From Verrucomicrobiaceae bacterium (GTDB taxonomy: Bacteria > Verrucomicrobiota > Verrucomicrobiia > Verrucomicrobiales > Verrucomicrobiaceae): a stretch of 64,000 nucleotides of DNA. A program made the position numbers and the translations under genes. This document shows, one piece after another, positions 44,035 through 52,854 of this stretch (positions are counted from its first letter, which is position 1; the number at the start of each line of letters is the position of its first letter). Under the pieces are notes generated by a model. The model did no database searches. It was not told the DNA's origin and saw only the letters and a list, made by a program, of their open reading frames with translations. Where the stretch lies: positions 144,311 through 208,310 of the forward strand of contig JAEUHN010000031.1 in NCBI GenBank assembly GCA_016795365.1. Reading direction: 5' to 3'.

Positions 44035-44916
44035 CTAGCGTGTGGATGTGTTCTCTCCAAAGGCCTTCGCATAAAAGGCCCAGTTCTTGTCGCCCAACCC
44101 GGCATAGATAGGCGATGGTGCGTGGGGTGCGTCTTCGATCACGGTGAACTCATGCTCGATCCTCAAATGGTCGAGCAGTTCGTGAAAGCCAGCGTTCTTG
44201 CTCTGCAAAGGGTCGCGGCTGCCAACAGCGATGCGCACTTGCGTGCGTCCGCGCACCGGGTCCGCATTTCGTTCGGCGAGCAGCCACGGATTGCTCTCCG
44301 CGTCGAATCTCTCACGGCCTCCATACACATCCTGGAGCATCGTGCCGTTGCGCCCGGCGAGCGTGTCCGCCGTGTGCAGCGCCCCGGCGAAGATACTGAT
44401 CGAGCCGAAGACTTCGGGATGCTTGAAGCCAAACTTTGCCGCGCCACTGCCGCCCATGGAGAAGCCTTCGATCATGCGGCTCTCGCGTTTCGCCAGCGTG
44501 CGATAGGTGGTGTCGATGTGGGGGATCAAATCGCGGATGATCATGCTTTCCACAGGCTGCTTTCCATCCGGCGAATCGGTGTAACCGCCGAGCGGCAGAC
44601 CATTCGGATAGACGACGATCATCGGCGGGCATTTCCCAGCCGCGATGGCTTCATTGAAGCTCCGCGCAAAACCCGGCAAGCCCTGCTGGCCCGCGCCTTT
44701 GCCATGCAGCCAATAGACGACCGGAAACCGCCGCGACGCCTCATGCTGATACGTCTCTGGCAGGTAGATCACATAGCTCACCTCACCCTTCACCGCCGCG
44801 CTGTGGAAGGTCTTGTAATGCAGGTTCGGTCCTTCGACCCTCGGCATGAGCCACACCGGATCATCCGCCTGAACAGATGATGAGAACAGCATGAGGCAGA
44901 GGAGGAGTCGTTTCAT
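44035..44916 (-). CDS. Secreted esterase of the esterase-D/FrmB-like alpha/beta hydrolase type
   Basis: A 293-residue exported hydrolase (signal MKRLLLCLMLFSSSVQA). The nucleophile elbow is EGFSMGGSG (Ser153). RIAVGSRDPL provides the acid and DAPHAPSP the catalytic His (His265). The oxyanion region is FPVVYWLHGKGAGQQG. The fold resembles feruloyl esterases and S-formylglutathione hydrolases; in this context an acetyl or feruloyl polysaccharide esterase is likely. It lies 6 bp downstream of the FecR-fusion gene whose C-terminal domain is a degenerate relative of it. Confidence 0.9.
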   Translation of the reverse strand: MKRLLLCLMLFSSSVQADDPVWLMPRVEGPNLHYKTFHSAAVKGEVSYVIYLPETYQHEASRRFPVVYWLHGKGAGQQGLPGFARSFNEAIAAGKCPPMIVVYPNGLPLGGYTDSPDGKQPVESMIIRDLIPHIDTTYRTLAKRESRMIEGFSMGGSGAAKFGFKHPEVFGSISIFAGALHTADTLAGRNGTMLQDVYGGRERFDAESNPWLLAERNADPVRGRTQVRIAVGSRDPLQSKNAGFHELLDHLRIEHEFTVIEDAPHAPSPIYAGLGDKNWAFYAKAFGENTSTR

Positions 44917-44922
44917 GGCGAG

Positions 44923-46383
44923 TCACGGTTTCCAGCGGCTCGTGATGAGGGCGCGGAGTTTTTCGGTCAAGACTTCGGCGGTGCTTGAAGCGAGAGTTTG
45001 ATGCTCGATAGAGATGTCGCGGCGCTTCAACTCGCTGACGAGCTTCTGCGCGGAGGCATCAGCGCTGGAACGGAGCAGCAGCAAGTGGGGCGGGAAGCGG
45101 TCCACGCGGCGGCGCATGGCATCAATGATGCGGAAGAAGCTCGGCGTGCCGCCGTGGAAGGTGTCGTCAATGGCGCAGGCGGTGCCGAAGACATCCGCGT
45201 GCAGCGTGCCGAGCAGGATCGCGCGTTTTCCTCCGAAACCAGTGCCGCAGAAGAGTCGCTGCCCGGCGGTGGCCTGCGTGCGGTAGCGGCTGTCGATGAA
45301 ACGCGGCAGCTCTCCGGCGAAGACGCGACCGCTGATGATTGCTCGTGGTGTGTAGCCGGGGCCGCCATTCGGGAAGACGACGACGCACGGTGGCAGCGTG
45401 CCGTTTTGCATCGCCGCGAGCAGTGCGGGTGCCATCTTCACGGCCTCGCTGTGCTCGTCACCACCGAGAGCGTGGTGAAAATAGATCACCGGAAAGCGCT
45501 GCGATGGCTGCGAGGCATAGCGGGGCGGCAGCAGCACATTCACGCCGATGTCGGCGCGGATTTCCTCGCTGCGGAAGGTGATGTGCTCGCATGACGGTGA
45601 GCGACGATCAGGCACATTCCACACGGCACGACTCTCCGGCGAGGTGAGCCCGCGTGAGTCCGTGGCGGCGAGCTGACCAGCACGCACGACGGTGGATGCA
45701 TCGGCATGGCGACCCTTAAACTGCACCGCGCCCTCGCTGACATCGAGCTTTGTCAGCAGCCCGTCCTCGGACAGTTCAAACTTCGTGCCCAGCACCTGCG
45801 CCTCCGCATCGTCGGTAAGCCAGATCATCGCGCCATCGCGTTGCTTCGCGACCTCGGCGGAAACACTGCCCGCGAGCAGCTCGAAGCGTTTTTGTCCGCG
45901 AAGCTCGCGCAACGCCACGCTGGAACGCGCGGCGAGAACGAACTGTGTGCTTTCGCTCTCAAACTCGATCCTTGCGCCCGGTTGTGTCGAAGCAATCACA
46001 TCGCCGGAATGAAGCTGGAAAGCGTTCTCGGCCTGCAAAACGGCCCCTGCTCGTTCGATGGTCACGCCGTCGAGATTTCCCGCCAGATGCGCCTTCGCCT
46101 CCGAAGGCTGCCACAGCATCCACAAGGCTCCACCAAGCACAAAAACAGCCGCCGCAGCCCACGCAACGACGGAACGCCAGCGCATCGGCTTTGGCTTGGA
46201 AGACAATGGGAAATCACGGCGAGCCTGCACCACGATGCGGAGCTGATGCTCGCGTGCCGTGGCCTCGACAAAGCGCCGCACATTCGCCGGATCAGCCTTC
46301 AGCCACGCATTCAGCTCGGCGTGCTCCGCCTCGGTGAGCGCGTCATCGAGATAGGCGGCGAGGAGTTCATCGGCACGCGTCAT
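44923..46383 (-). CDS. FecR-type anti-sigma/sensor protein fused to an inactive esterase domain
   Basis: A 486-residue membrane protein. The N-terminal cytoplasmic part (MTRADELLAAYLDDALTEAE) resembles anti-sigma segments. A transmembrane helix (about 66-88) precedes a FecR domain (about 95-250; LHSGDVIASTQPGARIEF, GTKFELSEDGLLTKLDVSEGAV). Residues about 255-486 form an esterase-D-like domain related to the next gene. The nucleophile elbow reads GTGFGG, with Gly382 where the paralogue has Ser153, and the catalytic His region reads ASSTAE instead of APHAPS. The domain is therefore probably a ligand-binding sensor. The ATG at 46383 overlaps the sigma gene stop (ATGA). Confidence 0.85.
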   Translation of the reverse strand: MTRADELLAAYLDDALTEAEHAELNAWLKADPANVRRFVEATAREHQLRIVVQARRDFPLSSKPKPMRWRSVVAWAAAAVFVLGGALWMLWQPSEAKAHLAGNLDGVTIERAGAVLQAENAFQLHSGDVIASTQPGARIEFESESTQFVLAARSSVALRELRGQKRFELLAGSVSAEVAKQRDGAMIWLTDDAEAQVLGTKFELSEDGLLTKLDVSEGAVQFKGRHADASTVVRAGQLAATDSRGLTSPESRAVWNVPDRRSPSCEHITFRSEEIRADIGVNVLLPPRYASQPSQRFPVIYFHHALGGDEHSEAVKMAPALLAAMQNGTLPPCVVVFPNGGPGYTPRAIISGRVFAGELPRFIDSRYRTQATAGQRLFCGTGFGGKRAILLGTLHADVFGTACAIDDTFHGGTPSFFRIIDAMRRRVDRFPPHLLLLRSSADASAQKLVSELKRRDISIEHQTLASSTAEVLTEKLRALITSRWKP

Positions 46384-46910
46384 GAGAGACCTCCTTCGAG
46401 TGTGAGCTGATGCTGCACGCAATCACGCAATTGTTCACGGATGCGCATCAAGGCCACACGCACCGCGCCGGCTGTGGAGTGGAGTTTTTGAGCGATTTGG
46501 GGCGCATCCCAATCCTCGTCATAGCGCAAGCGCACCACGTCCCGTGCATGGGGCGCTAGTTTGTCTAAACATGAGTGCAGCGCCGCCTGCTCATCGCTGA
46601 TCTCCGGGGCCACGCTGCTCCAGGTTTCCGTGATGGCATGCAAAACCTCGTCATCAAACGTCACACGACACCGTGCCGAGTCGCGACGATGCGCGAGGAT
46701 TTCATACTTCGCTGCGCCAAGCGCCCAGGGCAAAAAGTCTCGCACCTGATCCCAGTCCGCGAACTTCCGCAGCAGCGCCAGCGCCGTCTCCTGCACGATG
46801 TCCTTCGCCACCACCGAGTCCCGCACCACCGCATGGATGTAACCCGACACCGACGGCTGCACCTCCGTCCAGAGGCGGGTGAAGCGTTCCTGTTGTTCAT
46901 CGGTGAGCAT
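46380..46910 (-). CDS. ECF sigma factor partnered with FecR protein
   Basis: A 176-residue ECF sigma factor. Region 2: FTRLWTEVQPSVSGYIHAVVRD, AKDIVQETALALLRKF and FLPWALGAAKYEILAHRRD. Region 4: LHSCLDKLAPHARDVVRLRYDEDWDAPQIAQKL and TAGAVRVALMRIREQLRDC. This is the FecR-linked type common in planctomycetes and verrucomicrobia. I chose ATG 46910 over GTG 46919 because the candidate promoter octamer ends at 46926. Stop overlaps the FecR gene by ATGA, so both are translated together. It probably controls itself and the hydrolase at 41.7 kb. Confidence 0.9.
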   Translation of the reverse strand: MLTDEQQERFTRLWTEVQPSVSGYIHAVVRDSVVAKDIVQETALALLRKFADWDQVRDFLPWALGAAKYEILAHRRDSARCRVTFDDEVLHAITETWSSVAPEISDEQAALHSCLDKLAPHARDVVRLRYDEDWDAPQIAQKLHSTAGAVRVALMRIREQLRDCVQHQLTLEGGLS

Positions 46911-46925
46911 AAGCAGCACCGTGTA

Positions 46926-46952
46926 TCTCCACGAGGCCCGCGGAGTGTTACA
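46926..46952 (-). promoter_or_regulatory. Candidate autoregulatory ECF promoter, TGTAAC-N13-CGTGGAGA
   Basis: TGTAAC (46952-46947) and CGTGGAGA (46933-46926) lie just before the sigma gene. An identical hexamer/octamer pair with the same 13-nt spacer precedes the 41751 gene; the spacers differ in sequence, so the similarity is not from duplication. Confidence 0.55.
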
Positions 46953-46958
46953 GAAGAA

Positions 46959-48368
46959 TCACGGCAGCATCGGAACGATCATCGCGTCATCTTTCGTCTC
47001 CACGTGCCACATTCTGAACGCAGCCATCAAACGATCGAGATGCTGCTTCGCAGCGGGATCAGTGGCGAGGTTGTGGAGCTGGCCGGGGTCGTTTTGGAGG
47101 TCGTAGAGCTCGATGAGGGGCGGATTTCCGCCTAGGGCATGCGGGTCCATTGTTTGCAGCATGCGAAAGGCATCGGGGAAGTCAGCTTTGCGGCGGACAA
47201 GCTCGCCATAGACGCGGTTGATCCACGGTTTCATGTCGCGGAGGTCGGCGTTGATGACTTTGGGCTCGTCGAGGCGGCTGCGGAGGATGAGCTGATGGGT
47301 CGCATCGAGCACCGCACGCTCTTCCATGCCACGCGTTTGATTCAGCGAGCGGCCTGAGACCTCGGCGAAGATGAAGTCATGCCCTTTGGCATCGTTTTGG
47401 CCTTCGATGAGCGGTTTGAGGCTCTTTCCGTGCAAAGGGTTGCCATAGGCGATGCCGAGCACGTCGAGCAGTGTGGGCAGCAAATCGAGCTCGCTTACCA
47501 AAGCGTCGCTCACGAGCGGTTTGGCGCCTGGAACCCGAATGACGAGCGGAACATGCAAACCGAAGTGGTAAGGCGTCATTTTGCCATGCGGATAGGCCGG
47601 GCCATGATCGCCCATGAAGATGACGATGGTGTTCGATTCGGCTCCGGAGTCGCGCAAAGCATCGAGAGCCTCGCCGACGGCTTGATCGGCTTTTTGCACG
47701 CCATCGAGGTATTCCGCCCAATCGCGACGAATGACCGGCGTGTCCGGCAAATGCGGCGGTAGCACCACTTTGGCCGGATCGACGCTGATGGGCTGCTTCT
47801 CGCTGTTCACGAACGGTCGATGCGTCGAGGTGATGGTGTTGTGCATCAAGAACCACGGCTTGCCCGCCGCACGCTTGATGGTGCCGTTCAGCGCCTGCTT
47901 GGCGGGCACTTTCGGGAAGAAATCGTGATACGGAAAGCGCTCGTTCGGCGAGACATGCAGCTTCCCGCTCACCGCGGCATGATAGCCAGCCTTCACGAGC
48001 ACCTCGACGAGTGTCGGTGCCGTGCTGCGGATGCGCGTGTGCAGGTAAGGCGGCGACTTCTTCTCCGCGTCGGTGAGTTTCTCGGCATGCTTGAGGTAGT
48101 TGTTCGTGTTGTTCACGAGGCCATTCACATGGCTGTGCAATCCGGTCATGATGCAGGCCTTTGACGCCGAGCACACCGGATACGCGACATAAGCTCGCCG
48201 AAACAACGCTCCATTGGCTGCGAGCGCATCCATGCGCGGTGTCTGGATGTCCGTGCGGCCAAGAGCGCTCATCTGTGCGCCCTGATCTTCCGTGAGGATG
48301 AAAAGAATGTTCGGCTGCGCCGCGAAAAGGGACGGGGCGAGGAGTAAAGCGAGCAGCAGGCGTATCAT
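46959..48368 (-). CDS. Secreted sulfatase with variant formylglycine motif
   Basis: A 469-residue exported sulfatase of the heparan-sulfatase (SGSH) like type. The N-terminal metal motif is ILFILTEDQGAQMS rather than ADD. The formylglycine site is CSASK (Cys66-Lys70), where the usual motif is CxPxR. GDHGPAYPHGKMTPYHFG and LYDLQNDPGQLHNLA confirm the fold. Lys in the Arg position occurs in this subfamily as I recall it, but Ala for Pro is unusual and may affect maturation. It lies 48 bp downstream of no coding gene but near the FecR sigma unit on the same strand. Confidence 0.88.
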   Translation of the reverse strand: MIRLLLALLLAPSLFAAQPNILFILTEDQGAQMSALGRTDIQTPRMDALAANGALFRRAYVAYPVCSASKACIMTGLHSHVNGLVNNTNNYLKHAEKLTDAEKKSPPYLHTRIRSTAPTLVEVLVKAGYHAAVSGKLHVSPNERFPYHDFFPKVPAKQALNGTIKRAAGKPWFLMHNTITSTHRPFVNSEKQPISVDPAKVVLPPHLPDTPVIRRDWAEYLDGVQKADQAVGEALDALRDSGAESNTIVIFMGDHGPAYPHGKMTPYHFGLHVPLVIRVPGAKPLVSDALVSELDLLPTLLDVLGIAYGNPLHGKSLKPLIEGQNDAKGHDFIFAEVSGRSLNQTRGMEERAVLDATHQLILRSRLDEPKVINADLRDMKPWINRVYGELVRRKADFPDAFRMLQTMDPHALGGNPPLIELYDLQNDPGQLHNLATDPAAKQHLDRLMAAFRMWHVETKDDAMIVPMLP

Positions 48369-48425
48369 GGTGCGTCGTGAGGGATGTGGCTGATTGAGCG
48401 GGGCTTCAAAGAAAACGATTCGCGT

Positions 48426-50390
48426 TCACTTCGGGCTGACCTCCACGCGACCATCCGCGTGTGCGGTGATCGTCAGCACGCGATCTTGGAAACGGATGCC
48501 GTTGATCGTGAGTGAGGGCCAGTCTTTTGGCAGGCGCGGGTGCAGTTCATAGCCATCGGCGGTGGCTTGGAAACCGAGGAAGCCATGCAGCATCACCTGC
48601 GGCACGAGGACGCTTTCGAGGAACTCCTGGTCCATGCCGAGGCCGCCAGCGGGGCCGCCGCCTTGCAGGGTGCCGCGGCCGGGTTTCGCGTAGTAGGCGC
48701 GGTAGCCGCCTTCGCTTTGCACCTCGCGGAACCATGTGAGGATCTCGCGCAGGCGTTTCCACGCATCGTCGGGGCCGTTCGTTTTGAGCCGGGCCATCAC
48801 GTCGTGAAAGCTGAAGCCGAGCACTGCGCCGCCGTCTTGGATCTGGCCGCCCCACGGAATCTGTTCGGGGTTTGACCACGGCCAGACGTAGGTGTCGATG
48901 TTGCGTCGCGTGGTGGCTCGCGGAGCGAAGCGCCAGTGATAAATGTCCGCGCCGCGTGAGGTGTCGGCGGCGATCTCGCGTTTGCTATCGAGCCAGTCGA
49001 GGATGCTGCGGGCCTGCTCGGGGCTCGCGAGGTCGTAGTGGATGGTTTCGAGGTTCACGAAGGTGAATCCGAAGTCGTAGGCGCGGCCTTCAACATCGAT
49101 CCAGCCGTTGAAGCGGCCCGTTTCGGCATTCCAGAAGCGCTTTTGAAAATCGGTCCGCACGGCGTCGGCGAGCATCGTGAGGTCCGGCGCATCGAATGGC
49201 GTGCCATCAGTCGGGATCTGCCATTCGGCGTGGGCCTGGATGCTTTTCTCGAGCGTGGCCATCGCCCGCAGCGCATCGTGCAGATACATCGTCGCCATCG
49301 CGTCGTGAGCGCCGAAGGGCACGAGGTCGTAGTAGTTGTTTCCCACGCCGAGACCGGCGCGGATCGACTTTTTCCCGTCTGGCCCGATGACGAGCCCACT
49401 GCGGCCATCGTGACCCACCCACGGGACAAAGACGTGCTTCTCCTCGCGCACGCGAAATTCCTTCAGCGCGAAGCGCAGCGCTTTTCTCATGCGCCCGATG
49501 TTCTGCCGCAGGAACTCGACATCGCGCGTCCACGCGAAGTAGTCGCCGCAACCGCGCAGGAAGAGCGCGTTGGTGATCGGATGCCGCGTGTCGATGGCGG
49601 CGATGAGGGATTTCAAATCGATCTCCGCGCCCGCCGCGTGATCGAGTCGCAAACGATAGCGCGTGAGCAGGCCCGCGTGCGCCGGATGCCGGTAGAGCGG
49701 CACGTTCGCGTATTGCATGGTCTGCGGCGCGGTGAAGGCCACCACGCGACCCTCCGGCCAAGTCGGCTCGCCTTCCAGCAGCCACTCGATACCGGCCTGC
49801 GACTCCGGCTTCAACCCACGCGTCGCCCATTCCACCCGCGCAAACGGCGCGACGATGGTTCCGCAGCGAAACGGCGGCGTGGTGATCGTCACCACGTCCG
49901 CTGTCGCCTTCAATTTCAGTCCCGCAGCCGGATCAATGCCGATCGCCTCCGCACCCGTGATCTCCCAGCCGTCCGTGCTCGTCAGCGGCTTCAGCCCGAG
50001 CATCTGAATGGCCCAGAGATCATCCAACACCGAGAAATGAAACCCCGGCCCACCACTCTGCTGCCACGCCGGAAACGGCCAGCCCTCGCTGTGCGCCATA
50101 CCGCGATGCTGCTGCATCGACACATAGCCCTCCGCGTCGATGCGTCGATTCAGCAATGAGGCGCGATACTGCGCCCGCTTCTTTTCCGATGCCCAAAGTG
50201 TCGCCATCGGCAGCCAGGCATCCCAGAGTGTGCAATCCGAGAACGCCGCATCGTGATGCAGCGCGTGGAGATCGTTCAGCGCTTTCATGTCGGCCTCATG
50301 GCCGGGGACGGTGAACTGCGGAAGCTCCGCCGCCCTCAGCAAGCCGAAGGAGTTCGCCCAAAGCATCGAAGATAGAAAAAGAAGCCTCAC
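48426..50390 (-). CDS. Secreted (alpha/alpha)6-type glycoside hydrolase-like protein
   Basis: A 654-residue protein. GTG 50390, preceded by GAGG at suitable spacing, gives a good signal peptide (MRLLFLSSMLWANSFGLLRAAELP); ATG 50366 is an alternative. Aromatic and acidic blocks such as FSDCTLWDAWLPMATLW, GDYFAWTRDVEFLRQNIGRMRKAL, NNYYDLVPFGAHDAMATMY and GGQIQDGGAVLGF resemble trehalase/GH63-like alpha-toroid hydrolases, and the C-terminal GYELHPRLPKDWPSLTINGIRF is a beta-sandwich end typical of such enzymes. Substrate is unknown. It fits the surrounding polysaccharide-degrading genes. Confidence 0.72.
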   Translation of the reverse strand: MRLLFLSSMLWANSFGLLRAAELPQFTVPGHEADMKALNDLHALHHDAAFSDCTLWDAWLPMATLWASEKKRAQYRASLLNRRIDAEGYVSMQQHRGMAHSEGWPFPAWQQSGGPGFHFSVLDDLWAIQMLGLKPLTSTDGWEITGAEAIGIDPAAGLKLKATADVVTITTPPFRCGTIVAPFARVEWATRGLKPESQAGIEWLLEGEPTWPEGRVVAFTAPQTMQYANVPLYRHPAHAGLLTRYRLRLDHAAGAEIDLKSLIAAIDTRHPITNALFLRGCGDYFAWTRDVEFLRQNIGRMRKALRFALKEFRVREEKHVFVPWVGHDGRSGLVIGPDGKKSIRAGLGVGNNYYDLVPFGAHDAMATMYLHDALRAMATLEKSIQAHAEWQIPTDGTPFDAPDLTMLADAVRTDFQKRFWNAETGRFNGWIDVEGRAYDFGFTFVNLETIHYDLASPEQARSILDWLDSKREIAADTSRGADIYHWRFAPRATTRRNIDTYVWPWSNPEQIPWGGQIQDGGAVLGFSFHDVMARLKTNGPDDAWKRLREILTWFREVQSEGGYRAYYAKPGRGTLQGGGPAGGLGMDQEFLESVLVPQVMLHGFLGFQATADGYELHPRLPKDWPSLTINGIRFQDRVLTITAHADGRVEVSPK

Positions 50391-50511
50391 ACTTTCCTCA
50401 ACGCTCCGAGTTCGTCTGCCCACTCAGTTTATCGAGCACCTGAGGGTGACTGAAATGCACTTGGGAGTGTGGTGGAGCTGCCTTGTATGTTTGACAATCC
50501 ATCGCTGATCA

Positions 50512-50604
50512 TCAGTTCTCCGAACTGTCGAGGCCGAACGCTTGGCGGAGCAGGGAACGCTCCGGGGAGGTGAGGGTGAGGGAGGATTGGGGGGTGAGAC
50601 TCCT
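50512..50604 (-). other. In-frame continuation after the stop of the NERD-like gene
   Basis: Directly after the TGA of the 50605-52854 gene, the same frame stays open for 30 codons, containing LTSPERSLLRQAFGLDSSEN, and then stops. The composition looks like a protein C-terminus. It may be a readthrough extension, a remnant, or chance; there is no start codon or separate ribosome binding site. Confidence 0.25.
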
Positions 50605-52854
50605 TCATGATGGTTGTCCAGTTATTCGGTTTTCGGTGACATGGATTTCAAGTCGCAACTGATCGAGGAGTCGCGATGCATGATCACTGATCTGGGTTTC
50701 AGGAGTTACATGGAAGATTCTGATGTCTATCCCAGAGATTGGAACTCCGTGGAGAAAGCAGCACATAGTTGCCAAGTTGTGCTGGCGGCAGTGTTCTGCG
50801 CATCTGCCCATCACGATTTCCTGGGCGCGCAGCGGTTCTTTCGAGGTCGCCAGAGCGAGGGCGGCTCCACTTTCAAAGTTGGCTACAAACGACAGCGCAT
50901 ATCCACTTCTCGGGTGCTGGAGCTGCTTCAAGTGGCTCGGTTGCTTGTGTAGCAGTTCCTCACACGTAGGTGTGTCGAAATTCAACAACTCGATGCAGCC
51001 CGAAGCCCAATGCTCGGGGGTCTCGGATTGAAGCCTTGTGAGTAGCTTCTGAGTTTGCTTACCAATGGGAACACGAGGCTTTTCACCAACATGGCTGATC
51101 CCTTGGACCTTGCGGTAGTATTGGTCCAATTCTTCCGTGAATCCCGCCAGCATGACATGCTCGTCTTGGGCTGGAGAATTAACTTCTTGGAAGAAAAGCC
51201 CATGCTTCACATAGTGCATAAGGAAGTCGAGCTCATCCTTCGATTCGACCCTCCGTAAAAGATTAAGATCCAATCGTCGAACTAGGTAGTGAAGAAACAG
51301 GGCAGGCTGGTCGAGAATTTCAACGATTACGCGCAAGTCATTCAGGCTGACCGACCAACACTTTTCAATGCCTGACGCGAGCCCTGCCTCTGCAAGCTTC
51401 CACAACGTAGTCGAGACTGGGTTTATCAGATCGAGCGTTACATTGATGCTAAAGACGCGTTCAAACTGTTGAGTGCTAACCGAGATTTTCGGGCCGCTTT
51501 TTGGCGATAATTCCATCGTCCCTCGACTGGTTAACTCTCTCACAAAGCGCTCAGCCTGATTGAATGCTTTAACGATGGCCTCTCCCAGATCTGATTCGAT
51601 TTTTTTGTTTGCTCCACGCTTGCTGGCTGGATCGACTCTGAGTGCTTTGCACTCGACCACTATGAGAACATCGTCACAAAGAACGATGATGTCAGCTTCG
51701 GTCATCTCATTGTGTCCAAACGGGTAGAAAACTGTCCTGAGCACTTTGGCAGATGGCAATGCCTTCTGTAGCAACTTTGCAGTTTCAGTCTCCAAGTAGT
51801 TATCTCGTTGTTTGTTGAAGGTGGTGCCCCAGTAACCAGGGTCCGATCGTCTCAAAAGATCACCGATCAAAGTGTATGCTTCACGGCTTAGTTTGGAAAG
51901 GTTAAAACCATAAAACTCTCCTTCGTGACAGACAATAGGGCGCGCGTCTGTTGCCGATGGAGTCAAGGGCCAGAAGGCGTGTTCGGGTTTTGTGCCATGA
52001 AAGATGGTATTCGATCCAATCTCACAGCTGAGGGCTTCCAAAATGCATTTCTCCGCCTGTGACGTTGCTTGAAATCGGAAGTGTTTTGCAGATCCATAAG
52101 CATCTAGTTTTGCTTTTGCCTCGGCAACTTCTGTTGTGTGTGCATCAACAGACTGTTTCCAACCTTCGTCATCAAACTGATCGTCATTTGTCGTCCCATT
52201 CCGGAACCAAGGACGATACATGGCCATGAATGGTTCACAGTGAGTCTCAGCTTCATTCAGAAGGCCGAGATTGAGCCCGTCTTCCGTTCTCTCCATGAAG
52301 TTGATGTATTCTGCCGCCGTGAAGCCGAGCACTTTTTTCAAATGTGCTTCGTGCGGCTGCATCAGGTCCTGGATCGTTTGCTTCAAATGAGGCCAATAGC
52401 CATCTCCTCGAACATGGAGCTTATCTAGCTGGAACGAGTTTGCGATGTCATCAATAGCGTTTTCAGCGTTCTGTTTAGCTCTCCTTTTCGATGAGTAGTG
52501 CCAGGTGGCGGCCATCAAGAGTGCGGTGACGAGTTCCAACGTGTGCTGCACAACATCGGGCGATGGAATGCCCTTTACCTGCGAGGCAGGATGCGCAGTT
52601 ACGAAGCTAACCAGATACTCCAAGTTCGTCTCACTTTGCTGGGGTCCACCCGCATCCTTCGGGCTTTCCGGGTGAGACGTGAGAATGTAAACGGCGACAC
52701 GGCTTAGCAATTCAATCGGATCATTACTAGCTGTGATAGCCTGAAGTTCCGCTATCGCTTCTTTGACGGCTTTCTCCGTGAGTTCGGCACGCAATGCCCA
52801 ATCTATGTCTTTTGGTGCAGGTCTCGTTGCTTCACTGGTGAGGGTTTTGTTCAT
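50605..52854 (-). CDS. Large protein with NERD-like/PD-(D/E)xK nuclease core
   Basis: A 749-residue soluble protein I cannot assign to a named family. In the middle, YLETETAKLLQKALPSAKVL, EADIIVLCDDVLIVVECKAL gives E357-region, Asp388, Glu401 and Lys403: the D-x(12)-ExK arrangement of PD-(D/E)xK or NERD nucleases. The N-terminus is helical and the C-terminus mixed. Base composition is visibly lower in GC than the neighbours, a sign of transfer. Its ATG overlaps the stop of the upstream DUF1016 nuclease gene (ATGA). Two adjacent nuclease-like proteins suggest a defence or selfish-element function. Confidence 0.65.
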   Translation of the reverse strand: MNKTLTSEATRPAPKDIDWALRAELTEKAVKEAIAELQAITASNDPIELLSRVAVYILTSHPESPKDAGGPQQSETNLEYLVSFVTAHPASQVKGIPSPDVVQHTLELVTALLMAATWHYSSKRRAKQNAENAIDDIANSFQLDKLHVRGDGYWPHLKQTIQDLMQPHEAHLKKVLGFTAAEYINFMERTEDGLNLGLLNEAETHCEPFMAMYRPWFRNGTTNDDQFDDEGWKQSVDAHTTEVAEAKAKLDAYGSAKHFRFQATSQAEKCILEALSCEIGSNTIFHGTKPEHAFWPLTPSATDARPIVCHEGEFYGFNLSKLSREAYTLIGDLLRRSDPGYWGTTFNKQRDNYLETETAKLLQKALPSAKVLRTVFYPFGHNEMTEADIIVLCDDVLIVVECKALRVDPASKRGANKKIESDLGEAIVKAFNQAERFVRELTSRGTMELSPKSGPKISVSTQQFERVFSINVTLDLINPVSTTLWKLAEAGLASGIEKCWSVSLNDLRVIVEILDQPALFLHYLVRRLDLNLLRRVESKDELDFLMHYVKHGLFFQEVNSPAQDEHVMLAGFTEELDQYYRKVQGISHVGEKPRVPIGKQTQKLLTRLQSETPEHWASGCIELLNFDTPTCEELLHKQPSHLKQLQHPRSGYALSFVANFESGAALALATSKEPLRAQEIVMGRCAEHCRQHNLATMCCFLHGVPISGIDIRIFHVTPETQISDHASRLLDQLRLEIHVTENRITGQPS

